Below, one piece after another: positions 53,722 through 62,293 of a DNA stretch of 64,000 nt. How positions within the stretch are numbered: the first letter of the stretch is position 1; each line of letters starts with the position of its first letter. Under the pieces are notes generated by a model. That model saw nothing but the letters and a program-made list of their open reading frames with translations. It had not been told where the DNA came from and ran no database searches. A program made the position numbers and the translations under genes. Origin of the DNA: Pseudomonas sp. TH41 (GTDB lineage Bacteria > Pseudomonadota > Gammaproteobacteria > Pseudomonadales > Pseudomonadaceae); assembly GCF_016650695.1 (NCBI RefSeq), contig NZ_JAEKFH010000007.1, positions 124,001 to 188,000 of the forward strand. Reading direction: 5' to 3'.

Positions 53722-55209
53722 TTAGCGGCGCTTGCTGCCACCGAGCAATGAGCCCATCAAGCCGCGTACCAATTGTCGGCCCAACTGATTAGCCGCCTGT
53801 CGCATCGCCGATTTCAGCGCCTGCCCTGCCGCCGTACCGAGGAACTCCCCAGCCTTGTCGGTGAAGCTTGGCTCTTCAGCGGCGGGCTTGCCCGGCGCCG
53901 CTTCAGGCTCTGGCGCCAGACCTTTGCGCCCCATCAGCACTTCATAAGCCGACTCACGATCGATCGGCTTGTCATACCGCCCCTGCAACGGTGAACTGGC
54001 GATTAACGCCGCACGCTCGGCTTCGCTCAAGGGCCCGATCCGCGATTGCGGCGGCGCGACCAGGACGCGCTGGACCATTTCCGGTGTGCCCTTGTCTTGC
54101 AAGGTGCCGACCAGCGCCTCGCCGATCCCCAGTTCGGTCAGCACCGACAACGCGTCGAACGCCGGGTTGGGACGGAAGCCCTCGGCCACCGCTCGCAGGG
54201 ACTTCTGCTCTTTTGCGGTAAACGCGCGCAAGCCATGCTGGATACGCAGGCCCAATTGCGCCAGCACGTCATCCGGCAAATCGCCGGGCGATTGGGTGAC
54301 GAAATACACGCCCACGCCTTTTGAACGAATCAGCCGCACGACTTGTTCCAGGCGATCCTGCAACGCCTTGGGCGTCCCCGCGAACAACAAGTGTGCCTCA
54401 TCGAAAAACAGCGCCAGCAACGGTTTGTCGGCATCGCCGCGTTCCGGCAGTTGCTCGAAGAGTTCGGCCAGCAACCACAGCAAGAACGTCGCGTAGACCT
54501 TCGGCGCTTCGTGGACCAGACGACTGGCGTCGAGCAAGTGAATGCGCCCACGGCCATCGGCGGTCGGTTGCAGAATGTCTTCGAGTTGCAAGGCCGGTTC
54601 GCCGAACAGTGCTTCGGCACCTTGCTGTTCCAGGGTCGCCAGACGCCGCAGCAGCGCCTGGCTGGAACCGGTGGTCATCAGCGCGGCGTCGTCACCGAGC
54701 AATTCGGGGTGGTCACGCAGGTGATTGAGCAGCGCCTTCAAATCCTTCAGGTCCAGCAGCAGCAACCCTTCGCGGTCCGCCACCTTGAAGGCGGCGTACA
54801 GCGCCGATTGCTGGCTGTCGGTCAATTCCAGCAGGCTGCCCAGCAACAAGGGGCCCATTTCACTCAAGGTTGTGCGCAATGGATGACCGGACTGACCGTG
54901 AACATCCCACAGAGTCACCGGATACGCCTGAGGCTTGTAGTTCAGCCACGGCATCCCGGCGATGCGCTCGGCGATCTTGCCTTGAGGGTTGCCGGCGGCG
55001 CCCAGACCGCACAGGTCGCCTTTGATATCGGCGGCAAACACTGCCACGCCAGCATCGCTGAACGCTTCGGCCATGCGTTGCAAGGTCACGGTTTTACCCG
55101 TCCCGGTGGCGCCCGCGACCAGACCGTGACGGTTCGCCAGGCGCATGGCCTGAGCAATCGGCTGCCCCGCGAGATCGGCACCGATAACGAGTTGCAATGA
55201 ATCAGGCAT
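53722..55209 (-). CDS. HerA-like ATPase (DUF853 family)
   Basis: The 495-residue protein has Walker A GATGTGKTVTLQRMAEAF near residue 33, Walker B LLALFFDEAHLLF, and SKGVGVYFVTQSPGDLPDDV (sensor region), then a glycine-ended tail (GLMGSLLGGSKRR). These are related to the archaeal HerA and bacterial DUF853 proteins, predicted DNA-pumping ATPases. It stands alone, without a NurA nuclease gene, so the role is unknown. I start at 55209, with AGGTGA upstream. Confidence 0.88.
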   Translation of the reverse strand: MPDSLQLVIGADLAGQPIAQAMRLANRHGLVAGATGTGKTVTLQRMAEAFSDAGVAVFAADIKGDLCGLGAAGNPQGKIAERIAGMPWLNYKPQAYPVTLWDVHGQSGHPLRTTLSEMGPLLLGSLLELTDSQQSALYAAFKVADREGLLLLDLKDLKALLNHLRDHPELLGDDAALMTTGSSQALLRRLATLEQQGAEALFGEPALQLEDILQPTADGRGRIHLLDASRLVHEAPKVYATFLLWLLAELFEQLPERGDADKPLLALFFDEAHLLFAGTPKALQDRLEQVVRLIRSKGVGVYFVTQSPGDLPDDVLAQLGLRIQHGLRAFTAKEQKSLRAVAEGFRPNPAFDALSVLTELGIGEALVGTLQDKGTPEMVQRVLVAPPQSRIGPLSEAERAALIASSPLQGRYDKPIDRESAYEVLMGRKGLAPEPEAAPGKPAAEEPSFTDKAGEFLGTAAGQALKSAMRQAANQLGRQLVRGLMGSLLGGSKRR

Positions 55210-55224
55210 TTGGTCACCTATGGT

Positions 55225-55251
55225 TAATCTTTGATCCTTCACGGCCGATAG
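55225..55251 (+). promoter_or_regulatory. Sigma-28 (FliA)-type promoter for the chemoreceptor
   Basis: TAAT (55225-55228), 15 bases, GCCGATAG (55244-55251) matches the FliA consensus TAAA-N15-GCCGATAA at 10 of 12 positions. It points at the chemoreceptor gene starting 144 bases later and fits flagellar-class control. Confidence 0.6.
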
Positions 55252-55394
55252 AGCAAAGCAAGAGACCCAACGGATAACAAGGTCTGACGTTCCGCATGGA
55301 GGCCTGGAATACACAATTCGCGCCTACGCGTACCCACTTTGCGCGAGTTAACAGCAACACGCCCCAAATAAGACCTTAGCGGACACTCCAAGCT

Positions 55395-57284
55395 ATGAAC
55401 AAAAATCTGCGTTTCAGCCATAAAATCCTGCTTGCCGCCGCGCTCATCGTCATCGCCGCGTTCGCCTCGTTCACTCTGTACAACGACTATTTACAGCGAA
55501 ACGCCATTCGAAAGAACCTGGACCACTACCTGCAGGAGATGGGCAGAGTCACTGCCAACAACATCCAGACCTGGCTGGCCGGTCGTAGCTTGCTGATCGA
55601 AAATCTGTCGCAAACCGTTGCAATGAACCCCGATACCGACAACGTTGCCAAACTGCTTGTGCAGAAGGCCGTAACGTCGACCTTCATGGGCGCCTACTTG
55701 GGCAATAAGGATGGTTCTTTCATCATCCGTCCAGATAGCAAGATGCCCGATGGCTATGACCCTCGCGCTCGTCCTTGGTACAAGAGTGCGCAGAGCGCCA
55801 GCGGTCCTGCATTGACGGAACCGTACATTGATCTGGCCTCTGGCCAACTGGTGATTTCCATCGTTGACAGCGTGGTCAAGGATGGACAGAACATGGGTGT
55901 GGTCGGTGGCGACTTGAGTTTGCAAGTGATTGCAGACAGCCTCAAGGCACTGGACTTCGACGGCATGGGGTATGCCTTTCTGGTCAGCTCGGACGGCAAA
56001 ATCCTGGTACACCCCGACAAAGCGCTGGCGATGAAATCGCTCAAGGAGGTTTACCCGCAGGACACGCCTGTCATCAGCAGCGACCTGAGCGAAATCCAGG
56101 TGGATGGCAAAACCCGCATCATGACCTTCACCCCGATCAAAGGGCTGTCGTCGGTGAACTGGTACATCGGTTTGTCCGTGGACAAGGACAAAGCCTTTTC
56201 CATGCTCAGCGAGTTCCGTACTTCAGCGATCATCGCAACCCTCATTGCCGTGGCGATCATCATTGCGCTGCTGGGTATGCTGATCCGTATCCTGATCCAG
56301 CCATTGAACGTCATGACCCGCGCCATGGCCGACATCGCTGACGGTGAAGGCGACCTGACCAAACGCCTGACCATTCAGAACAACGACGAGTTCGGCCTCC
56401 TCGGCACCGCGTTCAACCGTTTCGTGGAGCGTATTCACGGTTCGATCCGCGAAGTGTCCTCGGCGACCGGGCAAGTCAACGAAGTGGCCTTGCGCGTCGT
56501 GGCCGCCTCGAACTCGTCGATGTACAACTCCGACCAACAAGCTTCACGCACCAGCAGCGTTGCCGCGGCGATCAATCAGCTCGGTGCCGCCGCCCAGGAA
56601 ATCGCCCGCAACGCCGCGCAAGCATCCAGCCAGGCCAGCGATGCCCGCAGCCTCGCCGAAGACGGCCAGCAAGTGGTGGATCGCAGCATTGTCGCGATGA
56701 ATCAGCTATCGAACATGCTTAGCGCCTCCAGTACCAACATCGAATCGCTGAACAGCAAAACCGTGAACATCGGGCAGATTCTCGAAGTGATTACCAGCAT
56801 TTCCCAGCAAACCAACCTGCTGGCGCTCAACGCGGCCATTGAAGCTGCGCGTGCCGGTGAAGCCGGGCGCGGTTTTGCCGTGGTGGCCGACGAAGTTCGC
56901 AACCTCGCGCACCGCACCCAGGAATCGGCGCAACAGGTACAGACCATGATCGAGGAGCTGCAAATCGGCGCTCGTGAATCCGTCAGTACCATGAGCGACA
57001 GTCAGCGCCACAGTCAGGAAAGCGTCGAAATCGCCAACCTGGCCGGCGAACGCCTCAACAGCGTGACTTTGCGCATCGGCGAAATCGACGGGATGAACCA
57101 GTCGGTAGCGACGGCGACCGAGGAGCAGACGGCGGTGGTCGAGTCGATCAACGTCGACATCACCGAGATCAACACACTGAACCAGGAAGGGGTGGAAAAC
57201 CTGCAATCGACGTTGCGGGCATGCTCAGACCTGGAGCAGCAGGCGGCGCGCCTTAAACAGTTGGTAGGCAGTTTCCGTATCTAG
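55395..57284 (+). CDS. Amino-acid chemoreceptor of the PctA/PctB/PctC type
   Basis: A 629-residue receptor with the N terminus LRFSHKILLAAALIVI and a first helix like PctA of P. aeruginosa. A dCache domain (about 35-270) follows, then a second helix, HAMP, and a signalling domain (QQTNLLALNAAIEAARAGEA). The residues of the amino-acid-binding motif are all in place at the PctA positions: Tyr121, Arg126, Trp128, Tyr129, Tyr144, Asp146 and Asp173. It should therefore bind L-amino acids and mediate attraction. A FliA-type promoter lies upstream. Which of PctA, B or C it equals cannot be decided here. Confidence 0.93.
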   Translation: MNKNLRFSHKILLAAALIVIAAFASFTLYNDYLQRNAIRKNLDHYLQEMGRVTANNIQTWLAGRSLLIENLSQTVAMNPDTDNVAKLLVQKAVTSTFMGAYLGNKDGSFIIRPDSKMPDGYDPRARPWYKSAQSASGPALTEPYIDLASGQLVISIVDSVVKDGQNMGVVGGDLSLQVIADSLKALDFDGMGYAFLVSSDGKILVHPDKALAMKSLKEVYPQDTPVISSDLSEIQVDGKTRIMTFTPIKGLSSVNWYIGLSVDKDKAFSMLSEFRTSAIIATLIAVAIIIALLGMLIRILIQPLNVMTRAMADIADGEGDLTKRLTIQNNDEFGLLGTAFNRFVERIHGSIREVSSATGQVNEVALRVVAASNSSMYNSDQQASRTSSVAAAINQLGAAAQEIARNAAQASSQASDARSLAEDGQQVVDRSIVAMNQLSNMLSASSTNIESLNSKTVNIGQILEVITSISQQTNLLALNAAIEAARAGEAGRGFAVVADEVRNLAHRTQESAQQVQTMIEELQIGARESVSTMSDSQRHSQESVEIANLAGERLNSVTLRIGEIDGMNQSVATATEEQTAVVESINVDITEINTLNQEGVENLQSTLRACSDLEQQAARLKQLVGSFRI

Positions 57285-57298
57285 CGTCTGATCTGGCC

Positions 57299-57366
57299 CC
57301 TTCGCGGGCAAGCCCGCTCCCACAGGTTCAGCGCGAACCCATGTGGGAGCGGGCTTGCTCGCGAAC
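57299..57366. repeat. REPIN, family A (GC variant), short spacer
   Basis: Inverted pair CCTTCGCGGGCAAGCCCGCT / AGCGGGCTTGCTCGCGAACG with a spacer of only about 15 bases, between the chemoreceptor and the glycosyltransferase genes. Confidence 0.88.
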
Positions 57367-57459
57367 GCGCCCTCCCCCGTCAACGCAAAACCCCAACCGA
57401 ACATCTATCCTTCATAAAGGTCAACCAAGGGAGAACAACGGACCGGAGGGATGCTCATC

Positions 57460-58575
57460 GTGCATATCGCTGACATAACCATGTTCTACGCCCCTGCCAG
57501 CGGTGGCGTGCGCACTTATCTGGATGCAAAACACCGTCGCCTGGGCATCAAACCGGGCATTCGCCATAGCCTGCTGATTCCGGGTCCTTCCTTAAGTGAA
57601 CAGGATGGCGTCTACACAGTTCCGGCCCCCGCCCTGCCCTTCGGCAAGGGGTATCGCTTTCCCCTCCGCCTCGCGCCCTGGCGCAATGTTCTGCAGGACT
57701 TGCAGCCCGACCTGATTGAGGTCGGCGATCCTTACCTCACCGCGTGGGCGGCTCTGGATGCTAAGCGCCAACTCGACGTGCCAGTGATCGGCTTTTATCA
57801 CTCGGACCTGCCACTGCTGGTCAGCAACCGCATGGGCAATTGGGTCACCGGGAATGTCGAAGCTTATGTCAGCAAGCTTTATGGCAACTTCGACCGGGTT
57901 CTGGCGCCGAGCCGGGTCATGGCCGACAAACTGATCGGCCTGGGGGTGAAAAACGTTTTCGTGCAGCCCTTGGGCGTGGACTTGCAAACCTTCAACCCCG
58001 GCTTACGCGATTCCGGTCTGCGGGCCGAATTGGGCATCGATGAAAATACCCACCTGCTGATCTTCGCCGGGCGTGGCTCCAAGGAAAAAAACCTGCCGGT
58101 GCTGCTCGACTGCATGAGTCGGCTGGGCCGACGTTATCACCTGCTGCTGGTCGGTTCATCGATGCCGGCCGTGGTACCGGACAACGTCACCGTGATTGAT
58201 GATTTCTGCCCGGCGACGCACGTTGCGCGATTGATGGCCAGTGCCGATGCGCTGCTGCACGCAGGCGATCAGGAAACGTTCGGCCTGGTGATTCTGGAAG
58301 CCATGGCCAGTGGCATTCCGGTCGTGGCCGTGGCGGCCGGGGCTTTTCAAGAGATTGTCACCGATCAATGCGGCCTGCTCTGCACGCCGAACAATCCGTT
58401 GGCAATGGCCAACGCAGTACGCGAGTTATTCACCTCAGGCAGCGCTGTTCTCGGCAAGCACGCCCGCAGCCATGTTGAGCGGCATTACTCGTGGGACACC
58501 GTGGTCAACAGCCTGCTGGGGCACTATCACGCCGTGCTCGGCAGCCACCAATGGCCGCTGGCCGCCAATGGTTGA
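57460..58575 (+). CDS. Glycosyltransferase family 4 protein
   Basis: The 371-residue GT-B enzyme starts MHIADITMFYAPASGGVRTY, with the Gly-Gly-Val donor loop. Its donor-binding half has LLIFAGRGSKEKNLPVLLDC and HAGDQETFGLVILEAMASG with the EX7E motif. It is probably a retaining sugar transferase acting at the inner membrane. I chose the GTG at 57460 because GGAGGG at 57445-57450 is 9 bases from it but touches the ATG at 57451. It begins a three-gene operon with the DUF2334 and flippase-like genes. Acceptor and sugar are unknown. Confidence 0.85.
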   Translation: MHIADITMFYAPASGGVRTYLDAKHRRLGIKPGIRHSLLIPGPSLSEQDGVYTVPAPALPFGKGYRFPLRLAPWRNVLQDLQPDLIEVGDPYLTAWAALDAKRQLDVPVIGFYHSDLPLLVSNRMGNWVTGNVEAYVSKLYGNFDRVLAPSRVMADKLIGLGVKNVFVQPLGVDLQTFNPGLRDSGLRAELGIDENTHLLIFAGRGSKEKNLPVLLDCMSRLGRRYHLLLVGSSMPAVVPDNVTVIDDFCPATHVARLMASADALLHAGDQETFGLVILEAMASGIPVVAVAAGAFQEIVTDQCGLLCTPNNPLAMANAVRELFTSGSAVLGKHARSHVERHYSWDTVVNSLLGHYHAVLGSHQWPLAANG

Positions 58576-58579
58576 GCTC

Positions 58580-59344
58580 ATGAACGCACGCAGCCTTTTA
58601 GTGGTGCTGCATGATGTTGCACCGCCAACCTGGGCCGATTACCAACCCTTCGTTGAAGCCGTCGACGCGCTGGGCGAGGTGCCGCTGACTTGGCTGGTGG
58701 TGCCGAATTTTCACAAGCACAACGGCCTGGATGCCCATCCGGGATTTCGACGCCTACTCACCCGGCGGGTTGCCCGGGGTGACGAATTGGCGTTGCACGG
58801 TTACTTCCATTGCGATGATGCCCCCTCTGCGAACAATCCCCGCGACTGGTTCATGCGGCGCGTCTACACCCACGAAGGTGAGTTCTACAGCTTGTCCCGG
58901 GAAGCGGTATGGACCCGCCTGCGCGCCGGCATCGAAGTGTTCCGGCGATTTGACTGGCCGCTGGAGGGTTTCGTCGCCCCGGCCTGGCTGATGAGCGACG
59001 GCACCCGCGAGGCCTTGCGCCAGTTACCGCTGAACTACACCAGCGACCCGCAACATCTCTATCGTTTGCCGGATTTCACCGCGATCGATGCCCCGGGCCT
59101 GGTCTGGAGTGCACGCAGCGCCTGGCGCCGAGGCCTGTCAAAACTCGTCAGCGATCATCGCGAACAGCGCTGGCGCCAGGCGCCGGTGATTCGCCTCGGC
59201 CTGCATCCGGTGGACATGCGCCATGAGTTCTCCCGCACTTACTGGCTGCAAACCCTCAAGCGTTTGCTCGACGAGGGCCGTGTGCCGATGACCAAGGCCG
59301 GGTGGCTGGCATCGCACAGCGACCGCATCGGTCGCGCCGCATGA
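58580..59344 (+). CDS. Polysaccharide deacetylase-like protein (DUF2334)
   Basis: A 254-residue NodB-homology-fold protein. Metal-site segments are SLLVVLHDVAPP (Asp of the HD pair) and DELALHGYFHCDD (His-x3-His), with EGFVAPAWLMSDG and LGLHPVDM further on. It would remove an acetyl group from a carbohydrate or glycolipid. I start at 58580 (MNARSLLVVLHD), 4 bases after the glycosyltransferase stop; an ATG at 58568 overlaps that gene. Its stop overlaps the next start (ATGA). Confidence 0.85.
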   Translation: MNARSLLVVLHDVAPPTWADYQPFVEAVDALGEVPLTWLVVPNFHKHNGLDAHPGFRRLLTRRVARGDELALHGYFHCDDAPSANNPRDWFMRRVYTHEGEFYSLSREAVWTRLRAGIEVFRRFDWPLEGFVAPAWLMSDGTREALRQLPLNYTSDPQHLYRLPDFTAIDAPGLVWSARSAWRRGLSKLVSDHREQRWRQAPVIRLGLHPVDMRHEFSRTYWLQTLKRLLDEGRVPMTKAGWLASHSDRIGRAA

Positions 59345-60336
59345 GTCGCGGGATTCTGCTGCTCGTCGCCCTGCTCGCTGCAGTGCTGATTCCACTGTTG
59401 CTTGGCGGTAATCAGACAGCGTCGCGCCTGCAAAGCTTTCCGCTGACCTGGCTGTTGATCATGTTCGGCATGATTCTGCTGTGCTGGGTGGTAAACACAA
59501 TGCGCTTGCGCTTGTTGCTGGGGGACCAGCGCGACAAGGTGAGTCGGTTCAAAAGCCTCGGCGTGGTAATGGCCGCCGAGTTCGCCTATTGCGCCACGCC
59601 CGGCGGCAGCGGTGGACCGCTGACGATCATGGCGTTGTTGGCACGCAATGGCGTGCGCCCGGCCAGGGGTAGTGCCGTGTTCGCCATGGATCAGCTGAGC
59701 GATTTGCTGTTTTTCCTCTGTGCGCTGAGCGGGATCCTGATTTATGCACTGTTCCAGCACCTTAGCCAGCGCATGGAATGGCTGCTGACCGTGAGCGCCA
59801 TTTCCTTGTTCGGCGGGTTGATCAGTTGTGGGCTGATCGCCCACTACCACCGGTTGCTGATTCGTCTTGGCGGCCGTTTGCTCGCTCGCTTGAATGTCAA
59901 AGCCACCACGCGCCTGCGCTGGGCACGCAAACTCCTGCACTTCCTGGCGGCGTTTACAGAAACGTTGAAATTGCCTTTTCAGACGCTGATCAAGGTCTTT
60001 GCCCTCACCTGCCTGCATTGGGTCTTACGCTACAGCGTGCTGTATCTGGCGTTGCGCGGGCTCGGGGCGGACTTGCAGTGGGCCTGGTGTTTTCTGATCC
60101 AGATGCTTTCTCTGAGCGCCGGGCAGTTCAGCCTGTTGCCGGGCGGTGCAGGGGCGGCAGAGCTGACGTCGGCGGCGCTGTTGGCGCCCATGGTCGGAAA
60201 ATCCACCGCGGCGGCGGCGATTTTGATTTGGCGGGCGGTGACCTATTACTTCTACCTGGTGGTCGGTGGCCCAGTATTTTTGCTGATGCTGGGGCGGCCG
60301 CTGCTGAAGAAGTTGATGAAGGTTAAGCAGGCTTAG
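59341..60336 (+). CDS. Lysylphosphatidylglycerol synthetase/UPF0104-type membrane protein
   Basis: A 331-residue protein with about eight membrane helices of the family that includes the flippase half of MprF and AglD-like proteins. Signature segments are EFAYCATPGGSGGPLTIMALL and GQFSLLPGGAGAAELTSAALL. No aminoacyl-transferase domain is present, so it may flip or carry a lipid product. It is translationally coupled to the DUF2334 gene by a 4-base overlap. The trio suggests synthesis, trimming and translocation of one glycolipid. Confidence 0.85.
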   Translation: MSRGILLLVALLAAVLIPLLLGGNQTASRLQSFPLTWLLIMFGMILLCWVVNTMRLRLLLGDQRDKVSRFKSLGVVMAAEFAYCATPGGSGGPLTIMALLARNGVRPARGSAVFAMDQLSDLLFFLCALSGILIYALFQHLSQRMEWLLTVSAISLFGGLISCGLIAHYHRLLIRLGGRLLARLNVKATTRLRWARKLLHFLAAFTETLKLPFQTLIKVFALTCLHWVLRYSVLYLALRGLGADLQWAWCFLIQMLSLSAGQFSLLPGGAGAAELTSAALLAPMVGKSTAAAAILIWRAVTYYFYLVVGGPVFLLMLGRPLLKKLMKVKQA

Positions 60337-60640
60337 GAGCCTGGGGGGCTTGGTCTTGCTATGGCTGAGGATTTTTTGAATGTGTACATATCCGTTTTTT
60401 TGATTGCTGCGGCTGGCGGTTTCGCTCTTACAGCGAGTCACTTTTGACAAACGCCCGGAGTGCCGGCCCAGTCAAAAGTAACCAAAAAGTCTTGCCCCTC
60501 CATTCGGTGCCTCGCTAAGGCTCGGCATGCCCTCACTCCGGCATTGCTCCGGGGGCCCGCCGCCATCCTTGCCGCGGTGCCCCCTGCGCAACGCCTGCGT
60601 TCGGCCTCTGGGAAAGGGGCAGGTAGATCAAAAGCCAAAG

Positions 60641-60674
60641 CAAGGGCAAGGGCAAGGGCAAGGGCAAGGGCAAG
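60641..60674. repeat. Hexanucleotide tandem repeat (CAAGGG)
   Basis: Five perfect copies of CAAGGG plus CAAG, preceded by the similar CCAAAG. It lies in the centre of the 760-bp inverted repeat. A slippage-prone microsatellite; it encodes Leu-Ala or Lys-Ala strings in shadow frames. Confidence 0.95.
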
Positions 60675-60693
60675 ATCAAGAGCTTCGCGAGCA

Positions 60694-60796
60694 ATGTAGG
60701 AGCGAGCTTGCTCGCGATGAATTCGAAGGCAACGCATTTTTCCAGACAGCACGCGTTATCGTTCACGTCCATCGCGAGCAAGCTCGCTCCTACATT
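60694..60796. repeat. REPIN, family A, inside the large inverted repeat
   Basis: Inverted pair ATGTAGGAGCGAGCTTGCTC and its complement ending CCTACAT, with a spacer of about 55 bases (ATCGTTCACGTCCATCGC at its right). Confidence 0.92.
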
Positions 60797-61160
60797 GGAT
60801 ATTGGGGCGGCGTACCGCTTTTGATCCTCACCACTCATCAGGCCGAGCGTTAGCTCGCCTTCAGCTTTTGATCTCGATGCACCGCCCCCTCGAGAGGCCG
60901 AGTGGAGGTTCTGCGTAGTGGGCAACCCGGCATGGATGCCGGGTTAGCCGCGCACGGCCATGGATGGCCGATCGCGGCGGGCCCACGGAGCAGGACCGGA
61001 GCGAGGGCATGCCGAGCCACAGCGAGGCACCGAACGAAAGGGGCATGAGCGCTTTGGTTACTTTCGCGCTTTTCGAAAGTGACTCGCTGTAAAAGCGAAA
61101 CCAATAGCGGCGGCTACCCAAAAAACGGATATACACACAATCAAAGACCCCAACCAGACT

Positions 61161-61358
61161 TCACAGCCTCTGCAACAGTACCCCATCGCCAGCAGATACA
61201 AGTTCAGACTCAGGATTCAACGCCTCCCACAACTCGGCAGCACCGGGAAACTCCGTGCCATCTTCCGGGCTCATGTCATCCGGGTCGTAGCGGCTCAAAC
61301 ATCCCTCGCCCACTGTGGCGGGGGCCTTGGAAGTGGCTTTGTCCAGTGGATCGGCCAT
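61161..61358 (-). CDS. Small hypothetical acidic protein
   Basis: This 65-residue protein has protein-like composition (MADPLDKATSKAPATVGEGC; SRYDPDDMSPEDGTEFPGA). It has no membrane segment and is strongly acidic. TGAGGA lies 8 bases before the ATG at 61358; an ATG two codons upstream (61364) is less well spaced. I do not recognise a family. It follows purU on the same strand, after a hairpin. Confidence 0.6.
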   Translation of the reverse strand: MADPLDKATSKAPATVGEGCLSRYDPDDMSPEDGTEFPGAAELWEALNPESELVSAGDGVLLQRL

Positions 61359-61384
61359 GATCATGTCCTCAGTGCAGAAACGGC

Positions 61385-61420
61385 GAAGGGCCTGGAGCGA
61401 TTGAACGCCCAGGCCCTTCG
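61385..61420 (-). terminator. Hairpin after purU
   Basis: CGAAGGGCCTGG and CCAGGCCCTTCG form a 12-bp stem with a loop of about 12 bases; no T run follows on the minus strand. It lies 25 bases after the purU stop and before the small acidic protein gene. Confidence 0.6.
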
Positions 61421-61444
61421 AATTTCAACCGTGCCGTATTGCTA

Positions 61445-62293
61445 TCAGAACACTACGGTTTTGTTGCCATGCACCAACACCCGGTCTTCCAGGTGATAAC
61501 GCAGACCGCGAGCCAGCACCATCTTCTCGACGTCACGACCGAAACGCACCATGTCTTCGATACTGTCGCTGTGGCTCACACGCACCACGTCCTGTTCGAT
61601 GATCGGACCAGCGTCCAGCTCTTCGGTCACGTAGTGGCAAGTAGCACCAATCAACTTCACGCCGCGCAAGGAGGCTTGATGATACGGCTTGGCACCGACG
61701 AACGACGGCAGGAAGCTGTGGTGAATGTTGATGACCTTGTGGGCATATTCGCGGCACAACTCCGGTGGCAGGATTTGCATGTAACGGGCAAGTACGACCA
61801 CTTCGGCATCGTGCTGTTTAACCAGGCGCGAGACTTCGGCAAACGCCGGCTCTTTGTCCTGCGAGTTGACCGGTACGTGGTAATAAGGAATACCGTGCCA
61901 CTCAACCATGCTGCGCAGGTCATCATGGTTGGAAATCACGCAGGAAATTTCGCAGTCCAGTTCATCACTGTGCCAGCGATGCAGCAAGTCGGCCAGGCAG
62001 TGGGACTCGCGGCTGGCCATCAACACCACGCGCTTCTTCTGCGCCGTATCAGTGATGCGCCAGTCCATCGAGAACTCTTGCGCAATCGGTGCAAATGCTT
62101 CGCGCAATGCTTCGATACCAAAAGGCAGCGAGTCGGCACGAATTTCGTGACGCATGAAGAACCAGTCACTGAGATTGTCCGAGTGATGGCTCGCTTCAGT
62201 GATCCAGCCGTTATGTGACGCCAGAAAGTTACTGACTTTAGCAACGATGCCGACGCGGTCCGGGCAAGAGATCACCAGCCGAAAAGTGCGCAT
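61445..62293 (-). CDS. purU: Formyltetrahydrofolate deformylase
   Basis: A 282-residue enzyme that hydrolyses 10-formyl-THF to formate and THF, balancing one-carbon pools and linking to glycine metabolism. It has an N-terminal ACT domain (MRTFRLVISCPDRVGIVAKV) and a formyltransferase-fold catalytic domain with INIHHSFLPSF (Asn and His) and ELDAGPIIEQD (Asp). The start at 62293 gives the family N terminus, with GGAG about 11 bases upstream; the longer frame to 62338 is not typical. Confidence 0.95.
   Translation of the reverse strand: MRTFRLVISCPDRVGIVAKVSNFLASHNGWITEASHHSDNLSDWFFMRHEIRADSLPFGIEALREAFAPIAQEFSMDWRITDTAQKKRVVLMASRESHCLADLLHRWHSDELDCEISCVISNHDDLRSMVEWHGIPYYHVPVNSQDKEPAFAEVSRLVKQHDAEVVVLARYMQILPPELCREYAHKVINIHHSFLPSFVGAKPYHQASLRGVKLIGATCHYVTEELDAGPIIEQDVVRVSHSDSIEDMVRFGRDVEKMVLARGLRYHLEDRVLVHGNKTVVF

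Larger units (their letters stand above)
60381..61142. repeat. Large imperfect inverted repeat, about 760 bp
   Basis: The left arm (60381-60637) and the right arm (60864-61142, read on the minus strand) share long matches: TATCCGTTTTTT, GGTTTCGCT/TTTACAGCGAGTCACTTT, AAGTAACCAAA, TTCGGTGCCTCGCT, GGCTCGGCATGCCCTC, CTCCGG, GGGCCCGCCGC, CTCGGCCTCT, AGATCAAAAGC. The 226-base centre contains a hexamer repeat and a REPIN. No transposase frame is present. Similar repeats in Pseudomonas genomes are often mis-annotated as short proteins (from memory); I see no real gene in 60337-61160. Confidence 0.85.

Noticed and set aside
60438..61136. Several short frames with Leu-Ala repeats or Pro/Arg-rich peptides
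   Set aside because: They arise from the large inverted repeat and the CAAGGG array. Such peptides recur wherever these repeats lie and are not genes.
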